From positions 1 through 43,525 of the forward strand of contig JALONG010000040.1 of the NCBI GenBank assembly GCA_025455065.1: a DNA stretch of 43,525 nucleotides, written 5' to 3'. Below the pieces are notes generated by a model. That model was not told where the DNA came from. It worked only from the letters and a program-made list of their open reading frames with translations, and did not search any database. The stretch's first letter is position 1; each line of letters begins with the position of its first letter. Of this stretch, positions 30,109-39,207 are shown one piece after another. A program made the translations under genes and the position numbers. Source of the stretch: Candidatus Kapaibacterium sp. GTDB taxonomy: Bacteria > Bacteroidota > Ignavibacteria > Kapaibacteriales > UBA4661.

Positions 30109-30111
30109 GGT

Positions 30112-30141
30112 TACTTGGTGCTTGGTTACTTGGTGCTTGGT
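30112..30141 (-). repeat. Perfect 15-bp tandem duplication at guaA start
   Basis: Two copies of ACCAAGCACCAAGTA (minus strand) directly before ATG 30108, in frame with an alternative ATG at 30144. Confidence 0.95.
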
Positions 30142-30170
30142 CATTCGTTATGTATGAAAGCATGAGGTTC

Positions 30171-30509
30171 TCACGTCCTCGTGAGGGTCTCACTGCCGTC
30201 GTTAGCATTGAGTGAATTTTGCTGCTCTGCAAGATAGCGTTGATAATTTTTCTCGCTTATACTCCACATTGTGAGACCCCAGCATAAGCCCATAATGAGT
30301 GTCACTGCAAAATCAACAGCGAGAAAGTTCGGGGTTTGTCGGTACGCATTATTCCCGTTGTAGGACAATAATGTTTTTATGACAAAGGTTATCGGGGCAA
30401 ATAACAATACGCCGTATTTGGCTGACCACAGCCACTTTCCTTGTTCGCGCTGCCTCGCCCATTGTTGTGCTTGCGATTCGGTTAAAGTATGTCCGAAAAG
30501 TCTTTTCAT
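30171..30509 (-). CDS. Small membrane protein of unknown function
   Basis: From ATG 30509 the 112 residues begin with a polar segment (MKRLFGHTLTESQAQQW) and contain two hydrophobic stretches likely to span the membrane (about 29-45, YGVLLFAPITFVIKTLL, and about 60-82, FLAVDFAVTLIMGLCWGL). A polar tail follows. I do not recognise the family. A longer frame extends to 30653 but would overlap the upstream gene. It starts 28 bases after that gene, so the two small membrane proteins probably form an operon. Confidence 0.65.
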   Translation of the reverse strand: MKRLFGHTLTESQAQQWARQREQGKWLWSAKYGVLLFAPITFVIKTLLSYNGNNAYRQTPNFLAVDFAVTLIMGLCWGLTMWSISEKNYQRYLAEQQNSLNANDGSETLTRT

Positions 30510-30537
30510 GGTTTTCAATGCAAAACGTGAGAAAACA

Positions 30538-30951
30538 TCAACCTTGCGGAGGATTATCATTCTGTGATTTATCCGAAATGCCCTTTGCTGCGGCTGCTTG
30601 CGTGATGCGCAGTTGTATTTCTTGGTCTTCAATACGCTCTTCCAGCGATGCAACGTAAGAGCGAATATCCATCAGACCGTGTTTGATGTCCTCCAATTCT
30701 CGAAGCGGAAGTTGCGGTGGTAACTCATCGGCATCGCGGTTGCGCTTGGGTGAAAGCCAGATTGCTGCGCTACTGAAGGCTGCTCCGGCAACCGCCAGAA
30801 CCGGTAGTGCATTGATAACTCCACCGCCACCGCCCGCGATTGCTATGAGCGGAATAGACAGCGCCATCATCCCACACGCTATACCACCAACAATACCTGT
30901 TGCAATGACGCGAGGGTCTTTGCTGCCGCGTTCTTCATCATCATATCCCAT
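30538..30951 (-). CDS. Membrane protein with C-terminal coiled coil, unknown
   Basis: This 137-residue protein starts at ATG 30951, nine bases after a GGAG site (30961-30964). A longer TTG start at 30966 would overlap that site, which argues against it. A charged N-terminus is followed by two hydrophobic helices (about 16-40, with a GGGGG turn, and about 46-64). A coiled coil follows (about 80-118: LRELEDIKHGLMDIRSY). I know no matching family. The layout, two helices plus a cytosolic coiled coil, suggests a small scaffold. Confidence 0.68.
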   Translation of the reverse strand: MGYDDEERGSKDPRVIATGIVGGIACGMMALSIPLIAIAGGGGGVINALPVLAVAGAAFSSAAIWLSPKRNRDADELPPQLPLRELEDIKHGLMDIRSYVASLEERIEDQEIQLRITQAAAAKGISDKSQNDNPPQG

Positions 30952-31009
30952 GGTGTTATTCTCCAAAAAAAATAAAAAATGTATTTGTTCAGATTCAGCA
31001 GAAATTTAT

Positions 31010-31113
31010 CCACGAATCGCACGAATTGACACGAATCTTACCCGCAAATCTTGTTCTGTTTGGATAAAAAGCGTTGTGATTTCTTGATTCGTGAGGATTC
31101 GTGCAATTCGTGG
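31010..31113. repeat. Imperfect 28-bp inverted repeat (CACGAAT type)
   Basis: Arms at 31010-31037 and 31086-31113 match in 24 of 28 positions when one is reversed and complemented. Each arm holds three CACGAAT-like units. It lies between the small membrane protein operon and the end of queC and may fold into a large stem around a 48-base loop. Confidence 0.75.
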
Positions 31114-31166
31114 ACAATTATTCTCGCAAGTCCTTACGACATCTGTTTCTCAAAATACAGCGACAA

Positions 31167-31883
31167 TCACTCATACACCGGGCGTTTCGCGTACAAAATG
31201 GGGTCTTCCAAGCCCGCTTGACGAAAACCGCGCAAGCGCAAGGCACAAGAATCGCACTCTCCACAAGCAACATCATTGCTTTTGTAGCAACTCCACGTCA
31301 AATGAAGTGGTGCGTCGAGTTCCGAGCCGCGACGGGCGATGTCTTTTTTTGCAAACGTAATGACCGGAGTTTGAATAATGATGCGGGTTGTAGGCTTTGT
31401 TCCTGTGTCAATGACCGTTTGAAATGCGTCGTAAAATTCCTTACGGCAATCGGGATAGCCACTACCGTCTTCTTCCACAGCCCCGATGTAGAGCGCTGTT
31501 GCGCCTAGAACTTCCGCCCACGACACCGCAATCGAGAGAATATTCGCATTGCGAAAAGGAACGTAACTTGTTGGAATGGCGCTTGTCGTCAAGTCCGGCG
31601 ACGATACGTCTATTGCCGCGTCGGTTAAACTGCTCCCGCCAATCGCTGAAAAATGCGACACATCCACCACTAAACGTTTGGTAACGCCATAAAAATCTGC
31701 CACATCGTGAAATGCCTTTAACTCACGCTCTTGGGTGCGTTGCCCGTAGTTTAAGTGCAGTGCTGCTATTTCGTACCCTTCGGCATGAGCAATCGCCGCG
31801 CATACAGTCGAATCCATGCCACCGCTTAACAGCACAACGGCAAGAGGTTTTTTTCGAGAATCGGCAGTCGAACTATGAATCAT
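31167..31883 (-). CDS. queC: 7-cyano-7-deazaguanine synthase
   Basis: QueC makes preQ0, the precursor of queuosine in tRNA, from 7-carboxy-7-deazaguanine, ammonia and ATP. The 238 residues show the PP-loop SGGMDSTV (about 20-27), [12 protein letters not shown], a substrate-pocket [14 protein letters not shown] segment and a C-terminal zinc site with four cysteines (WSCYKS, then ACGECDSC). I preferred ATG 31883 over TTG 31928, whose extra 15 residues are not conserved. No queD, queE or queF is adjacent. It is divergent from the dus gene across about 95 bases, which should hold both promoters. Confidence 0.95.
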   Translation of the reverse strand: MIHSSTADSRKKPLAVVLLSGGMDSTVCAAIAHAEGYEIAALHLNYGQRTQERELKAFHDVADFYGVTKRLVVDVSHFSAIGGSSLTDAAIDVSSPDLTTSAIPTSYVPFRNANILSIAVSWAEVLGATALYIGAVEEDGSGYPDCRKEFYDAFQTVIDTGTKPTTRIIIQTPVITFAKKDIARRGSELDAPLHLTWSCYKSNDVACGECDSCALRLRGFRQAGLEDPILYAKRPVYE

Positions 31884-31979
31884 TCTTCGCCATGACGTGA
31901 AGTTTTTGTATTTTAGTTGTTTGTTCAAATTTACAAAAATTCTCTCATCTGAAGCGCAGTATTACAGCGCCTACAAAAA

Positions 31980-33020
31980 ATGAACATAGGAACAGTCGAA
32001 GTCGAAGAAGGCGTATTACTTGCGCCGATGGAAGATGTCAGTGATTTGCCCTTTCGCGTAATATGCCGTGCATTGGGGGCAGATATTGTCTATACCGAAT
32101 TTATTTCCTCCGAAGGTTTGGTGAGGGATGCGTGGCGTTCTGTGAAAAAACTCACGATGGACGAAGCCGAACATCCCGTTGCAATCCAGATTTTTGGCGG
32201 TAACTTGGACGTAATGAAAGAAGCGGCGCTTATTGCCGAAGCATCCGGACCGGATTTTATTGACATTAATTGTGGCTGTTGGGTGAAAAATGTCGTGGCA
32301 CGAAGCGCCGGAGCGGCGTTGCTGAAAGAACCCGACACGATGGTTACGATGGCAAAAACGCTTGTTGATACCGTTCAATTGCCCGTAACGGTCAAAACGC
32401 GGCTTGGTTGGGATAAAAATTCCATTATCATTGTGGATTTGGCAAAACGTTTGGAGCAGGAAGCCGGTATTGCCGCGCTGGCGATTCACTGCCGCACACG
32501 CGATATGGGGCATGACGGCGATGCAGACTGGGCGTGGGTGGAAAAAGTCAAAAAAGCCGTAAACATCCCGATTATCCTGAATGGCGACGTAAATACGCCC
32601 GAAGATTGCCGCCGTGCTTTTGACATGACGGGCTGCGATGCGGTAATGATTGGACGCGCTGCGATTACCAATCCTTTTCTTTTCCGTCAAGCAAAAACCT
32701 ATCTCCGCACCGGGCAGCGTGAAGCCCCGCCGACGGTAGCAGAGCGCATAGACCTGTGTTTGCAGCATTTACGCCATTCGGTGAACTACAAAGGCGAAGG
32801 GCTTGCGGTGCGAGAATTTCGGAAATTTTACAGTGGTTATATGAAAGGTCTGTATGACGCTGCTTCGGTGCGGCGCGATATTATGACCTATTCCTCCTTT
32901 GCTCAGGTCGAAGAACGACTTTGGCGCTATCACGCATATTTGCTGGAGCGCGGCGAAGACGATTCCATGAGCAATACAACAGAATTAACAGAATACGAAG
33001 AACACGCAATGGCAGTATAA
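31980..33020 (+). CDS. tRNA-dihydrouridine synthase (DusB-like)
   Basis: This FMN enzyme reduces specific uridines in tRNA to dihydrouridine. The 346 residues carry an FMN-binding barrel: VLLAPMEDVSDLPFR at the start, the catalytic C100 in INCGCWVKNV, PVTVKTRLGW, HCRTRDMGHDG and the phosphate site NGDV, then VMIGRAAITNP. A helical RNA-binding C-terminus follows (about 250-330). The usual GCPxxK motif reads GCWVK here, so the conserved proline is a tryptophan. The last 25 residues are acidic and not conserved. It sits among other tRNA-modification genes (queC and tilS). Confidence 0.93.
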   Translation: MNIGTVEVEEGVLLAPMEDVSDLPFRVICRALGADIVYTEFISSEGLVRDAWRSVKKLTMDEAEHPVAIQIFGGNLDVMKEAALIAEASGPDFIDINCGCWVKNVVARSAGAALLKEPDTMVTMAKTLVDTVQLPVTVKTRLGWDKNSIIIVDLAKRLEQEAGIAALAIHCRTRDMGHDGDADWAWVEKVKKAVNIPIILNGDVNTPEDCRRAFDMTGCDAVMIGRAAITNPFLFRQAKTYLRTGQREAPPTVAERIDLCLQHLRHSVNYKGEGLAVREFRKFYSGYMKGLYDAASVRRDIMTYSSFAQVEERLWRYHAYLLERGEDDSMSNTTELTEYEEHAMAV

Positions 33021-33100
33021 TTGCGGTCTATAGCATTGTTGAAGATACATTTTGTGAAACTAAGGATTCACTAAACAATAAGTAGAATTAACTTTCTGTG

Positions 33101-33125
33101 GCACAGACACTCTATTTGTCTGTGC
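33101..33125. repeat. GCACAGACA hairpin element
   Basis: A nine-base stem around a seven-base loop. The same nine-base core occurs in both arms at 36706-36785. Confidence 0.8.
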
Positions 33126-33130
33126 GCCTA

Positions 33131-33150
33131 ACACGCCTTCTGAGGCGTGT
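33131..33150. repeat. Eight-base perfect hairpin ACACGCCT
   Basis: ACACGCCT, loop TCTG, AGGCGTGT. A stable stem with no T run, directly after the GCACAGACA element. Confidence 0.75.
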
Positions 33151-33384
33151 GCTTACACCGAAAGACTTGCGACACAGCGCATTTGCGACACAGACAAGTC
33201 CAAGCACTGCGCTCAGTGTGTGCAACAAAGTTCAGTTTGTGCATTTTGCTTATTGCTATTCCTAAGTAAGTCTCTCACACAGAAACTAAAACTGAGATGT
33301 GAGAAAATATCAAAAAACACCTCGCCAGTGAGAATGTATCACGCTTGCCGCACACAAAAACACTGCCTTTTACAACAATAACGA

Positions 33385-35925
33385 ATGGCAAAACGACCTT
33401 CACGAACCTCATCCCCAGCGCCCCGCACCGCGAAACCTCGCGCGGGCGCTCGTGCCGATGCACCTGCTCCACCTCGCAATACCGCACGAGGTAATGTGCG
33501 TGGAAACGCACGGGGCAGCAGCGTCCCCGGCAGTAGTACTCGCGCCAACAGCGCTCGCGGCAGCAATCGTCCCGATTTCCGCGCTCCTCACACCCGCACC
33601 ACTTCTCGCGCTCCGTTTATTCCCGACGATATGCGTTCCGATGTCCGTCCCGAAATGCGCCCTGATATGCGATCAGATACGCGCCCTTCACGGCAGGAGC
33701 GCTATCAGAAAGAACAATTCGAGCCTCAACGCGGAAACGTAATCCGTCGCGGTGGTAATACTCCTCCACCAAGGCAGACAAGAGCAAATCTTTCGGCGCA
33801 AAACACGAAAGGTATCTCGCCTTCAGGGAATCCGCCTGTTGTTGCCGCTTCTGCACCGCGCCAACCTGAAAGCCTTTCGGCAATATTTTCGCCGAATATC
33901 CCGCCGTCGCTTGCGGCATTGGAGCAGGAATACCTTTATCTCAGCGATGCAGTGGCTGGCACAGATGTCCTGCGCACATCACGCGAAGAGCAAGCGTTGA
34001 TGCGCTTTGTCGGCAGTGATGCTTTGACAGGGAAAATACCCGTTGTTGTGGCGAAAGATTCTCCGTTGATTGTTCCTGCTAAAGAGCGCTTAGAATCAAG
34101 CATGGAAGCCCATTCTGCGGGAAGTTCGGAAGAAAATGCCGATGGCAAACCCGCACCACGCCCACTTCGCAGACCGCAGCAGGACGAGCCTGAAGACGCA
34201 CGAAGTCCTTTTGGCGACATTATTGCAACGATGCAGGAAGTTCTCATTGCGCGGAACAGTGGGCGCTATATCCCGCTTCCGAAGGCTACTGAGCGTCCGC
34301 GTCCGCCCGGAGTGGAATTGCATCCTGCCATTGGCTTCAAACTCTACGCGCCGAATCCGCATCGTCCGCAGCACCCACAGCAATCATCAAAAAACAAACA
34401 CCATAGGCATAACAAGTCACGTCCCGAAAAAGTCTATCCGGCGGCTGTCCCGCTCCACGATGTGTTTGCAACGATGCCACCTGCGACCGCAGATTTCCAC
34501 GAGCGTTTGCAAAAAACGCTTCACTACGAAGCAGAACTGCCGGAGGGCGCGGAATTGCTTGTTGCCGTCAGTGGTGGCGTAGATTCGATTGCGCTGCTGG
34601 ATATGTTGGTGTGCTTATCGAAAAAGCAGGGCTATTACGTTGCCGTAGTGCATTTTAACCACCGTTTGCGTGGTCAAGAATCGGAGTATGACGCAAATTT
34701 TGTTCGTGAAACTTGCAAGCGTTATGATATTCCCTGCTACATCGCATGGGCAGATGTGGGGCGCTTTGCAGAGGTGCAAAGTATGTCTTTGGAGCAGGCG
34801 GGGCGCGAATTACGCTACAAATTTTTGGAGTTTGTTGCCTACAAACGCCGTTCTGATGCGGTCTTGACGGCGCATACACTCAACGATTCCGTTGAAACAA
34901 TGCTGATGAATATGCTTCGCGGCTCAGGTTTGACGGGGCTTTCGGGGATTCCGTTTCAACGGGTGTTTGGCGAACATACTAAGGTTGTGCGCCCCGCGTT
35001 GAATATGAAAAAAGCGGAACTTCAGGAATATGCTGCCTTGCGGGGCTTGTCGTGGCGAGAAGACGAAACCAATTCGCAAACGGTTTTCCGTCGCAATAAA
35101 ATTCGGAATGAACTTGTCCCATTGCTGGAACGTGAGTATTCATCGGGTGTTGTAGATGTTTTGCACAGAACATCACAAATTATCATGGGCGCAGACGACC
35201 TTGTGCGTGAAACTGTTGAGCGTGTCCTTCCGTCATTAGTGGTGGAAGAAGAATTGCAGCCATTCATTGGATTGAATATCAGTGTGTTGCGTGTTCACAA
35301 GCGATTTTTGCAAACAGAACTTGTGCGCCGCACGGTTCAGCGCCGGTTTGGTCTTGCGCTCAGTTTTGAAGCGGTTGATAGAGTGTTAGCACTTATGGAT
35401 GCAGACGTTGGCGCGAAGGCGGATATAACGAAAGGTTTTATGGCGGTGCGCGACCGAAACCAGATTTTGCTGGGGTCTGCGCCTGCGGTGCATAATTTGA
35501 ATGTGCGCGTGGAAAAAAATAATCACTACGATTTTGGCGGTTGGCGCATTTTTTTAGAGGAAATTGACCGAAAAAATGTGAAATTTACCGCTGACCCTGC
35601 GGTGGAATTTATCGAAACGCGCATACTGCCCTACCGCATGACACTTCGCACATGGCAGCCGGGCGACGTATTTACGCCACTTGGCATGAAGGGGACAATG
35701 AAAGTAAGCGATTATCTTACCAATTCAAAAATTTCCTTTTTCAATCGTCAAAACGTTTTGGTGCTCACGGCAGCAATGCCCGAAGGCGAACAAATCGTGT
35801 GGCTTTGCGGCTTGCGCCTCAGCGAACAATTCCGCCTCCAAACCGATGCGCCGAAAGCGCTACGCCTTGAGTTCCGCCGTCCGAAAGGTATTGTGCTTGC
35901 ACCGCCGCCGCAAGAAAAGGGATAA
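33385..35925 (+). CDS. tilS: tRNA(Ile)-lysidine synthase with long disordered N-terminus
   Basis: TilS changes the wobble cytidine of the AUA-reading tRNA-Ile to lysidine, using lysine and ATP. The catalytic part begins near residue 372, with the PP-loop SGGVDS at 396-401, then VVHFNHRLRG, ELRYKFLE and AHTLNDSVETMLMN, followed by the TilS C-terminal domain. The family usually has 430-470 residues; this frame has 846. The first 370 are disordered and rich in Arg, Pro, Gly and Ser, with RG motifs (ARGNVRGNARGSS) and repeats such as DVRPEMRPDMR. An internal ATG at 34474 (residue 364) would give a normal-sized enzyme, so the extension may be fused, a separate start, or not translated. tilS-hpt-ftsH is a conserved order. 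Confidence 0.9.
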   Translation: MAKRPSRTSSPAPRTAKPRAGARADAPAPPRNTARGNVRGNARGSSVPGSSTRANSARGSNRPDFRAPHTRTTSRAPFIPDDMRSDVRPEMRPDMRSDTRPSRQERYQKEQFEPQRGNVIRRGGNTPPPRQTRANLSAQNTKGISPSGNPPVVAASAPRQPESLSAIFSPNIPPSLAALEQEYLYLSDAVAGTDVLRTSREEQALMRFVGSDALTGKIPVVVAKDSPLIVPAKERLESSMEAHSAGSSEENADGKPAPRPLRRPQQDEPEDARSPFGDIIATMQEVLIARNSGRYIPLPKATERPRPPGVELHPAIGFKLYAPNPHRPQHPQQSSKNKHHRHNKSRPEKVYPAAVPLHDVFATMPPATADFHERLQKTLHYEAELPEGAELLVAVSGGVDSIALLDMLVCLSKKQGYYVAVVHFNHRLRGQESEYDANFVRETCKRYDIPCYIAWADVGRFAEVQSMSLEQAGRELRYKFLEFVAYKRRSDAVLTAHTLNDSVETMLMNMLRGSGLTGLSGIPFQRVFGEHTKVVRPALNMKKAELQEYAALRGLSWREDETNSQTVFRRNKIRNELVPLLEREYSSGVVDVLHRTSQIIMGADDLVRETVERVLPSLVVEEELQPFIGLNISVLRVHKRFLQTELVRRTVQRRFGLALSFEAVDRVLALMDADVGAKADITKGFMAVRDRNQILLGSAPAVHNLNVRVEKNNHYDFGGWRIFLEEIDRKNVKFTADPAVEFIETRILPYRMTLRTWQPGDVFTPLGMKGTMKVSDYLTNSKISFFNRQNVLVLTAAMPEGEQIVWLCGLRLSEQFRLQTDAPKALRLEFRRPKGIVLAPPPQEKG

Positions 35926-36089
35926 GGGACAAGGAAAGAGGGATAAAGGAAAGATAAGGGTAAAATACGCCCTGTCCCCGTTACGGCTTCTCTCAAAAAA
36001 TTGCCCCCAACAAGTGGACAAATTTTTGCCCTGCAAGAATCAAAACTAATTTTTCACGATAAGCGTTTTATGACGCAGAATCTCGCACA
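35926..36089. other. Intergenic region with purine-rich tract
   Basis: The first 40 bases continue a purine-rich run of AAGGGATAAGGG-like units from the end of tilS (about 35915-35965). No terminator or gene is evident, so tilS and hpt may be co-transcribed. Confidence 0.5.
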
Positions 36090-36650
36090 ATGCAGATGAA
36101 TACTGAGATTATCCAACTCCACGATAGGCAGTTCAAAAAATTTATTGCTCGTGAACAGATTCAAGACGCAATCAAGCGGCTTGGCACACAGATAACAGAC
36201 GATTACAATGGAAACGAGGTGGTATTCGTCGTAGTGCTTAAAGGCAGTGTTCTCTTTGCGACTGATTTGATTCGAGAAGTTCATCTGCCCTGTACGCTGG
36301 AATTTATCCGCGCAGAAAGTTATGGTGCGGAAATGCACTCGTCGGGCAGTGTAAAAATCGCGCACTACACAGGTTTAGACCTCACAGGAAAGCACGTCGT
36401 TGTATTGGAAGATATTGTTGATACGGGTTTGACCGTCAAGCAAATTCTTGTGCATCTTCAGGATATGAAGCCCGCTTCACTCAAAATCGCAACTCTCTTT
36501 CTGAAACCGGAAGTCTGCAAAGGCGCTGTGGAAACGCATTACGTGGGCTTTGAAATCTCGCCGCTTTTTATTGTCGGCTATGGGCTTGATTACAACGAAC
36601 ACGGGCGTAATCTCGCGGATGTGTATATTCTGCATGAAGCAGGAAAATAG
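36090..36650 (+). CDS. hpt: Hypoxanthine phosphoribosyltransferase
   Basis: The enzyme salvages hypoxanthine (and guanine) with PRPP to IMP (and GMP). The 186 residues show the family pattern: VVFVVVLKGSVLFATDLIREV with the cis-peptide Lys-Gly, the flexible loop (RAESYGAEMHSSG), the PRPP motif VVVLEDIVDTGLT (about 108-120) and the purine-stacking region (PLFIVGYGLDYNEHGRNL). The start is ATG 36090 or ATG 36096. It lies between tilS and ftsH, a common arrangement across bacteria, and complements guaA at 28555 in guanine supply. Confidence 0.95.
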   Translation: MQMNTEIIQLHDRQFKKFIAREQIQDAIKRLGTQITDDYNGNEVVFVVVLKGSVLFATDLIREVHLPCTLEFIRAESYGAEMHSSGSVKIAHYTGLDLTGKHVVVLEDIVDTGLTVKQILVHLQDMKPASLKIATLFLKPEVCKGAVETHYVGFEISPLFIVGYGLDYNEHGRNLADVYILHEAGK

Positions 36651-36965
36651 TACCGTACATAGTTTCGCGTACAGTCTGGCTTCAAGGCGCACAAACACAG
36701 ACTTCAGTGGCACAGACATTTTTGTCTGTGCGAGCGTTTCGATAGTTTGGTGTTTTCATGCACAGACAAAAATGTCTGTGCCACTAAGCATTAGTATTTG
36801 TCGGCTCTACACTGATTTCTGTTGTTTCAAAGACTAATCTGTAATGCTTGTTCTACAAGTTCTCAAAACGTCCTCAATTAAAATTTGACAACTACAATTT
36901 TTCGTCTTTCACAATCGCCGCAAGCCTGATTAAATCTCGCTTCCGGCGCTCCAAAGGAGAATAGA
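36651..36965. other. 315-base intergenic region with large inverted repeat
   Basis: I see no gene. It holds the 26-bp perfect inverted repeat at 36706-36785, then AT-rich sequence likely to contain the ftsH promoter, and a strong SD (AAAGGAGA, 36953-36960) just before ftsH. Confidence 0.65.
36706..36785. repeat. Perfect 26-bp inverted repeat of GCACAGACA elements
   Basis: Arms 36706-36731 and 36760-36785 are exact reverse complements around a 28-base spacer. Each arm is itself nearly palindromic (GCACAGACA, TTTT, TGTCTGTGC), so it can fold as one long stem or two short hairpins. It resembles REP/BIME-type arrangements. Confidence 0.92.
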
Positions 36966-39062
36966 ATGGCAGCCGATGAACGTAAAAATTCAACCAACAA
37001 CGAGCCGCCGAAAAAACAACCTCGTCCGCAAAACCGCAATAATCGTAATAATTTGAACGGTTTTCGCAATAACAATGATGATTCCCCCACAGGAAAAGTC
37101 ATGAAAACAGCGATGATTTGGTTGTTTATTTTCGGCTTTGTTGTCGTGATGTATATGTTGGTCAATAGCGGGCAGCAATCCGAAGTGTCCGTTAGCTACA
37201 CCGAATACAAACAGTTTCTCGACGCAGGAAAAATCGAATCCGCCACGATTACAAAATCGCAACTGAACGATTTTGTGTTTCACGGCGTTCTGCGCGAAAA
37301 AGTAAGCATCCTGAACCCCAAAGGCAACGGGCAAATCGAAATCCAGCGCTTTTTTACGCGCTTGGGTGTGCTTGATACCGATGCGGAAAAAATATGGGCT
37401 GACAAAGGCATTACATGGCGTTACGAAGAGGGCGACAGCCAATGGGTTGGCTGGCTCGTTTCGTTCTTGCCGTGGATCATCTTGATTGGCGTGTATTTTT
37501 TCATCATGCGTCGGATGCAAGGTGGCGGACCGGGCGGAACACGCGGTATTTTCTCCTTCGGCAGGGCGCGGGCGCGTCTTATCAGCGAAAATGCCAAAAA
37601 GGTTACGTTTGAAGACGTTGCCGGAGCAGATGAAGCAAAATACGAACTGCAAGAAATTATTGAGTTCCTCCGTGACCCCGATAAATTCCAACGTTTGGGC
37701 GGAAAAATTCCGCACGGCGTTTTGATGCTTGGTCCCCCAGGCACAGGTAAAACCTTGCTTGCACGCGCCGTAGCGGGTGAAGCGGACGTACCGTTTTTCT
37801 CCATCTCCGGAGCAGATTTCGTCGAAATGTTCGTCGGTGTTGGTGCAAGCCGTGTTCGGGACTTATTCGAGCAGGCGAAGCGCAGTGCGCCGTGCATCAT
37901 TTTCATTGATGAGATTGATGCTGTCGGTCGTCATCGCGGCGCAGGCTTGGGTGGCGGACACGATGAGCGTGAGCAGACCTTAAACCAACTTTTGGTGGAA
38001 ATGGACGGATTCGAGCAAAATAGCGGTATCATCGTTATTGCAGCGACTAACCGCCCCGATGTTCTTGACCCCGCATTGCTCCGTCCGGGACGCTTCGACC
38101 GTCAAGTCGTTGTTGATAGACCGGATGTGAAAGGGCGCGAAGGAATTTTGCGTGTTCACGGGCGCAATATCCCGCTTGCACCGGATGTGAATTTTGAAAT
38201 TATCGCTCGCGGTACACCTGGACTTTCGGGCGCTGACCTTGCGAATTTGATGAACGAAGCGGCGCTCTTTGCCGCACGTCGTAATAGCGATGCTGTGACG
38301 ATGGACGACATCGAATCAGCAAAAGACAAAATTCTAATGGGCGTTGAACGCAAGAGCATGGTAATTTCCGAAAAGGAAAAAGAAGTAACGGCGTATCACG
38401 AAATGGGACACGCGCTTGCCGGGAAACTCCTGCCGCACAGTGACCCCGTTCACAAAGTTACGATTATTCCGCGTGGTCGGGCGCTTGGCGTTACGTCATA
38501 TGTTCCCAGTGAAGATGCGCACACTTACTCCAAAGACTACCTCGAAACACGCTTGATTACTCTGCTTGCCGGACGCGCAGCCGAAATTATCGTCTTCAAC
38601 CAACTCACTACCGGAGCCGGAAACGACATTGAACGCGCTACAATGCTTGCGCGGAAGATGGTGTGTGAGTGGGGCATGAGCGAAAAAATCGGACCGCTCA
38701 ACTTTGCCAGCAAAGAAGAAGAAGTGTTCCTCGCCCGTGAAATGTCGCATCCGCGCCAACACAGCGACGAAACGGCACGACTCATTGACGAAGAAATTCG
38801 CAACATCGTTACGTCGTCCATGCACAAGGCAGAGGCTCTTTTGCGTCAAAATATCGAAATGCTGCACATCACCTCGAAAATCCTTTTGGAGCGCGAGGTC
38901 TTGGATGCAGAAGAATTGGATATGATTATGCGCGGTGAGGAATTACCGCCTCGCCTCAAAAATGGGCAAAATGGTCATGTAAATGGTGCTACCGCAAACG
39001 GTGCAGTAAACGGTGCTGCGGAAGCGTCTGCAAAGCCTGAAATTACGCCCCCGACAGCATAA
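36966..39062 (+). CDS. ftsH: ATP-dependent zinc metalloprotease FtsH
   Basis: FtsH unfolds and degrades membrane and short-lived cytosolic proteins as a membrane-bound hexamer. The 698 residues have an Asn-rich N-terminus, a first membrane helix (about 47-66), a periplasmic domain, a second helix (about 163-181) and the AAA domain. The AAA domain carries Walker A GPPGTGKT (256-263), Walker B IIFIDE (311-316) and the [19 protein letters not shown] region. The protease has the zinc motif HEMGH (478-482). An Asn/Gly/Ala-rich tail ([18 protein letters not shown]) follows. AAAGGAGA lies five bases before ATG 36966. It follows tilS and hpt in the conserved order. Confidence 0.97.
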   Translation: MAADERKNSTNNEPPKKQPRPQNRNNRNNLNGFRNNNDDSPTGKVMKTAMIWLFIFGFVVVMYMLVNSGQQSEVSVSYTEYKQFLDAGKIESATITKSQLNDFVFHGVLREKVSILNPKGNGQIEIQRFFTRLGVLDTDAEKIWADKGITWRYEEGDSQWVGWLVSFLPWIILIGVYFFIMRRMQGGGPGGTRGIFSFGRARARLISENAKKVTFEDVAGADEAKYELQEIIEFLRDPDKFQRLGGKIPHGVLMLGPPGTGKTLLARAVAGEADVPFFSISGADFVEMFVGVGASRVRDLFEQAKRSAPCIIFIDEIDAVGRHRGAGLGGGHDEREQTLNQLLVEMDGFEQNSGIIVIAATNRPDVLDPALLRPGRFDRQVVVDRPDVKGREGILRVHGRNIPLAPDVNFEIIARGTPGLSGADLANLMNEAALFAARRNSDAVTMDDIESAKDKILMGVERKSMVISEKEKEVTAYHEMGHALAGKLLPHSDPVHKVTIIPRGRALGVTSYVPSEDAHTYSKDYLETRLITLLAGRAAEIIVFNQLTTGAGNDIERATMLARKMVCEWGMSEKIGPLNFASKEEEVFLAREMSHPRQHSDETARLIDEEIRNIVTSSMHKAEALLRQNIEMLHITSKILLEREVLDAEELDMIMRGEELPPRLKNGQNGHVNGATANGAVNGAAEASAKPEITPPTA

Positions 39063-39096
39063 CGTATTGATTTGAACAAAGATTTGTGTAGTTTTG

Positions 39097-39157
39097 AGGT
39101 TCGTTCCTTCGTGCTGCGTTTCTGCTACGCGCTCATAGGAACGAACCTTTGTTTTTT
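39097..39157 (+). terminator. Rho-independent terminator of ftsH
   Basis: AGGTTCGTTCCT (39097-39108) pairs exactly with AGGAACGAACCT (39137-39148), followed by TTGTTTTTT. The 28-base loop is long and could form an inner stem (GTGCTGCG/CTACGCGC region). Confidence 0.82.
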
Positions 39158-39207
39158 CAAGGGGCAGCAGAGCGTTTGTTTTAGAATGTTGTTATCTCGA
39201 AAAGAAT

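Larger units (their letters stand above)
33021..33384. other. 364-base intergenic region with hairpins
   Basis: I see no gene here. It contains GCACAGACA (33101-33109) pairing with TGTCTGTGC (33117-33125), then ACACGCCT/AGGCGTGT (33131-33138 and 33143-33150). Further fragments of CACAGACA type occur around 33170-33200, and CACTG/CAGTG form a short stem near 33207-33220. The first hairpin shares its core with the large inverted repeat at 36706-36785. The dus terminator and the tilS promoter probably lie here, but neither is clear. Confidence 0.6.

Noticed and set aside
32016-32768. 250-residue minus-strand open frame
   Set aside because: It is antisense to the dus gene, which has the full family motif set.
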